This document shows, piece after piece, positions 61,770-64,000 of a stretch of DNA of 64,000 bases (the stretch's first letter is position 1; each line of letters begins with the position of its first letter). The position numbers and the translations under genes are program-made. The notes below the pieces were generated by a model. The model was not told the DNA's origin, did no database searches, and was given only the letters and a program-made list of their open reading frames with translations. This stretch comes from Shewanella denitrificans OS217 (GTDB taxonomy: Bacteria; Pseudomonadota; Gammaproteobacteria; Enterobacterales; Shewanellaceae): the NCBI RefSeq assembly GCF_000013765.1, contig NC_007954.1, forward strand, positions 2,790,001 through 2,854,000, read 5' to 3'.

Positions 61770-63023
61770 ATGCTTGTTGAACATGATATTTCTGACGTTC
61801 GTGTCGGCATGTATATTATCGAAATCACAGTCCCTAAAAATAAATTTCGTTTAGCAAAACAGGGATGGCTAGATAATGAGCGTATTATCGATGCCTTGAA
61901 AAGTAAATCCGTCGAAAAGGTGCTAATCGATGCCAGTAAAACTCGCATTGTAGCGGATCAAAACGCGACGACTCCCTCCCCTTCAGTAGCAACCCCTTCA
62001 GTAACAACAAAGAAAGGCACTAAAACCTCCTCAGAAAGTGTTAAGCCAAAAGCAGCCTCCGTTAGAACTAAGTACCAATTCAATCAAGAGGTCATTAAAG
62101 CAAAACAAGTATTCGCTGAATCTAAGGCGATACAAGCCAAATTATTTCACAATGCTCAGCGTGGTTTACCGCTAGAGATGGAGTCTGTGTGTAAGATCAC
62201 CTCAGAATCAACGGATCTTATTTTTAATAATCCTAATGCCCTCGCTTGCGTGCTCAATATCCGCAATAAAGATGAATACCTGTTAGAGCACTCAGTATCA
62301 GTGTCCATCTTGATGACCATGTTTGCCTTATATTTAAAAATTGACAGGGATATAGTGAATCAATTGGCTATCGGGGCATTTTTACATGATGTCGGTAAAA
62401 TAATGGTGCCGGACAATATCCTCAACAAGCCGGGCAAACTCACTGACGATGAATTTTTTGTGATGAAATCTCATGCTCGTCATTCAGTCAGCATAATGAG
62501 AAAAACCCCTGGGATCAGTGCCATCAGTATGGAGGTTGCTGGCCAGCATCATGAAAAACTCAATGGCAAAGGTTATCCTTTAGGCTTAAAAGGCGACAAA
62601 ATCTCCCTTTATGGCCGCATGAGTAGTATCTGTGATATCTTCGATGCCCTTACTGCCACCCGCTGTTATAAGCAAGGTTACCCTCAAGTAAAATGCTTTG
62701 GCATATTGCGAAAGCTGGCAGAAAACAATGAACTCGATATAGATTTGGTGGACAAGTTTATTAAATGCATGGGTGTCTACCCTGTGGGCGCCGTGGTACA
62801 GCTAGATTCTAACCGCCTTGCCATAGTGGAAAGCCATAATATTGCCGACCCAATCCGTCCTAACGTCCGTCCCTTCTATCGCCTCGATCCTAAGTTATTT
62901 GAAAAAGGCCTTGATGTTGACTTATCTTCTGCCGCTGACGAGCAAATCGTCAAATGTGTTAGGGCCGATGACTTTGAGCTGGATATGCAGCAAATTATCG
63001 AGTTTTTAGCCCAAGAAGCCTAG
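61770..63023 (+). CDS. HD-GYP domain cyclic-di-GMP phosphodiesterase with DUF3391
   Basis: 417 residues. An N-terminal DUF3391-like domain (DISDVRVGMYIIEITVPKNK) and a Ser/Thr/Lys linker precede the HD-GYP domain: FLHDVGKIMVPDNILNKPGK, HARHSV, GQHHEKLNGKGYP with the GYP triad, and ICDIFDALTATRCYKQGYP. It should hydrolyse cyclic-di-GMP in the cytoplasm. AAGGAAA lies upstream of the ATG. It diverges from rimK. Confidence 0.93.
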   Translation: MLVEHDISDVRVGMYIIEITVPKNKFRLAKQGWLDNERIIDALKSKSVEKVLIDASKTRIVADQNATTPSPSVATPSVTTKKGTKTSSESVKPKAASVRTKYQFNQEVIKAKQVFAESKAIQAKLFHNAQRGLPLEMESVCKITSESTDLIFNNPNALACVLNIRNKDEYLLEHSVSVSILMTMFALYLKIDRDIVNQLAIGAFLHDVGKIMVPDNILNKPGKLTDDEFFVMKSHARHSVSIMRKTPGISAISMEVAGQHHEKLNGKGYPLGLKGDKISLYGRMSSICDIFDALTATRCYKQGYPQVKCFGILRKLAENNELDIDLVDKFIKCMGVYPVGAVVQLDSNRLAIVESHNIADPIRPNVRPFYRLDPKLFEKGLDVDLSSAADEQIVKCVRADDFELDMQQIIEFLAQEA

Positions 63024-63096
63024 CTTCTGTGGCTACCCAGATGCCAGAAGACACGCTTTTACGCCCTGTGTACCTTAAGACGGTCAATTGAAGACG

Positions 63097-64000
63097 CTAT
63101 GATTTTTTCTTTGCTACCGTGCCCGCTTTGGCATTTTTCGCCTTGTATTTCCCGCTTGATTTAGTCGAGTAAGCCGATTTTTTCTTAGGGAAACCTTTAC
63201 CCTTTGATGGACTTGCAAGCCCTTGCAAGGCCCTGGGTAACTCGCTCGCCGCTTGTCCTATGAGCTCGCTAAGCTGCTGGATCAGTGGCGCCATGAACGC
63301 TTGGTAGCGCATGGTCTTATGGCTAATTTTATCAAGGCTTGCCTCCCACAATGCTGTCATATCTGGGGTGGTCGCACTCATTGGCAGGCTATTTATCAGC
63401 CCCCGGCCCACTGGCGTAGCCAAGATAGACTTACCTTGGCGTAATAAATAACCGCGCTTAAATAATAATTCGATAATCCCAGCTCGTGTGGCTTCAGTGC
63501 CTATACCGTCGGTGTCTTTTAAGATTTTTTTTATCTCTACATTAGTGACAAAACGGCCAATGCCCGTCATGGCGCTAAGTAAACTTGCATCGCTAAAATG
63601 CTTCGGTGCTTGGGTCATTTTCTCAAGCAGTTCTCCTCGTTCGCAGTTGAGCCATTGACCTTTTTTGAGTGCGGGCAAGGTTTGAGACTCTGGCTCTCCC
63701 TCTTGATTATTTTCAGTGTTATGTTCCACAATTTTGTTATTGTTGCTAAATAAGCTCTTCCATCCCAACGACTTGTTCTGCCTTGCCTTAGTGGTAAATA
63801 TCCCGCCAGCAATCGTGACTTCAACCTGGGTTTCTGCGTATTGGTAAGCAGGATAAAACTGCGCCAAATATTGACGAGCGATGTGCTGATACAGCCGCGC
63901 TTCATTCATGCTCAAGGCCGATAAGTGTGCGATTTTCTCTGTAGGGATAATAGCGTGATGGGCTTCAACTTTACTATCATCCCAGGCTTTAGATTTAAGC
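63097..64000 (-). CDS. topB: DNA topoisomerase III (C-terminal part, 5' end outside the window)
   Basis: The frame is open to the window edge: the minus-strand reading from the boundary gives SKVEAHHAIIPTEKIAHLSA and then MNEARLYQHIARQYLAQFYP, the type IA topoisomerase III sequence around the catalytic fold. GIGTEATRAGIIELLFKRGY and VGRGLINSLP are further matches. The C-terminus is a Lys/Gly/Ser-rich basic tail (KGKGFPKKKSAYSTKSSGKY). The catalytic tyrosine lies outside the window. The internal methionine at 63915 is not the start. Confidence 0.92.
   Translation of the reverse strand, partial: LKSKAWDDSKVEAHHAIIPTEKIAHLSALSMNEARLYQHIARQYLAQFYPAYQYAETQVEVTIAGGIFTTKARQNKSLGWKSLFSNNNKIVEHNTENNQEGEPESQTLPALKKGQWLNCERGELLEKMTQAPKHFSDASLLSAMTGIGRFVTNVEIKKILKDTDGIGTEATRAGIIELLFKRGYLLRQGKSILATPVGRGLINSLPMSATTPDMTALWEASLDKISHKTMRYQAFMAPLIQQLSELIGQAASELPRALQGLASPSKGKGFPKKKSAYSTKSSGKYKAKNAKAGTVAKKKS

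Overview
The window looks like a chromosomal segment of a marine gammaproteobacterium, most likely Shewanella. The basis is recognition of protein families (DUF3083, DUF3624, DUF2986 and DUF3649/PepSY/DUF3325 proteins, RAYT-type transposases) and gene orders shared with enterobacteria (recC-recB-recD; folX-yfcH; ybbP-ybbA divergent from tesA; ybaN, apt, dnaX, ybaB). No database search was run, so the genus is an inference.

Layout. 1-9953: recC (5' end cut off by the window), recB and recD, overlapping and co-directional, encoding the RecBCD helicase-nuclease. 10113-13881: a D-Ala-D-Ala ligase, a terminator, then a DUF3649-PepSY-DUF3325 inner-membrane set of the kind linked to iron-siderophore reduction, with a possible Fur box. 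13882-19285: an accessory island. A low-GC M1 aminopeptidase gene sits between two inverted, mosaic, hairpin-rich repeat regions. 19286-30719: housekeeping and metabolic genes (methyltransferase, AI-2E permease, folX, yfcH, LysE exporter, LysR regulator, glyoxalase-fold protein, ybbP/ybbA, tesA, DUF3083). 31114-33027: a strong stable-RNA promoter, four identical initiator tRNA genes, then ten degenerate tRNA-fMet-derived repeats in which a new hairpin replaces the anticodon region. 33055-42084: DUF3624, alkaline phosphatase, lipoprotein, DUF2986, MATE pump, voltage-gated K+ channel, L,D-transpeptidase, YecM, M23 peptidase and a pterin-synthase-like protein. 42455-43084: an unannotated CsrB-type small RNA on the minus strand with about 25 GGA motifs, an intrinsic terminator and a GacA/UvrY box. 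43280-47709: ybaB, dnaX with a complete programmed -1 frameshift cassette, apt and ybaN. 47802-50222: a 39-residue membrane ORF and an hvfABC/bufferin-type operon; HvfA carries eight EGKCG motifs. 50516-53370: dusC, a DksA-like protein, a heptanucleotide repeat, ndk and a cupin. 53520-57650: a second accessory region with more mosaic repeats, a RAYT transposase, and a second copy split by a 192-bp MITE-like element with a 7-bp target duplication. 57681-64000: GFA-family enzyme, non-canonical Nramp relative, TetR, rimK, an HD-GYP protein and the 3' part of topB.

The four observations most worth following are the tRNA-fMet-derived array, the mosaic repeats with constant loops and covarying stems, the CsrB-type RNA, and the hvfABC operon. 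The first two do not match any element class known to me.
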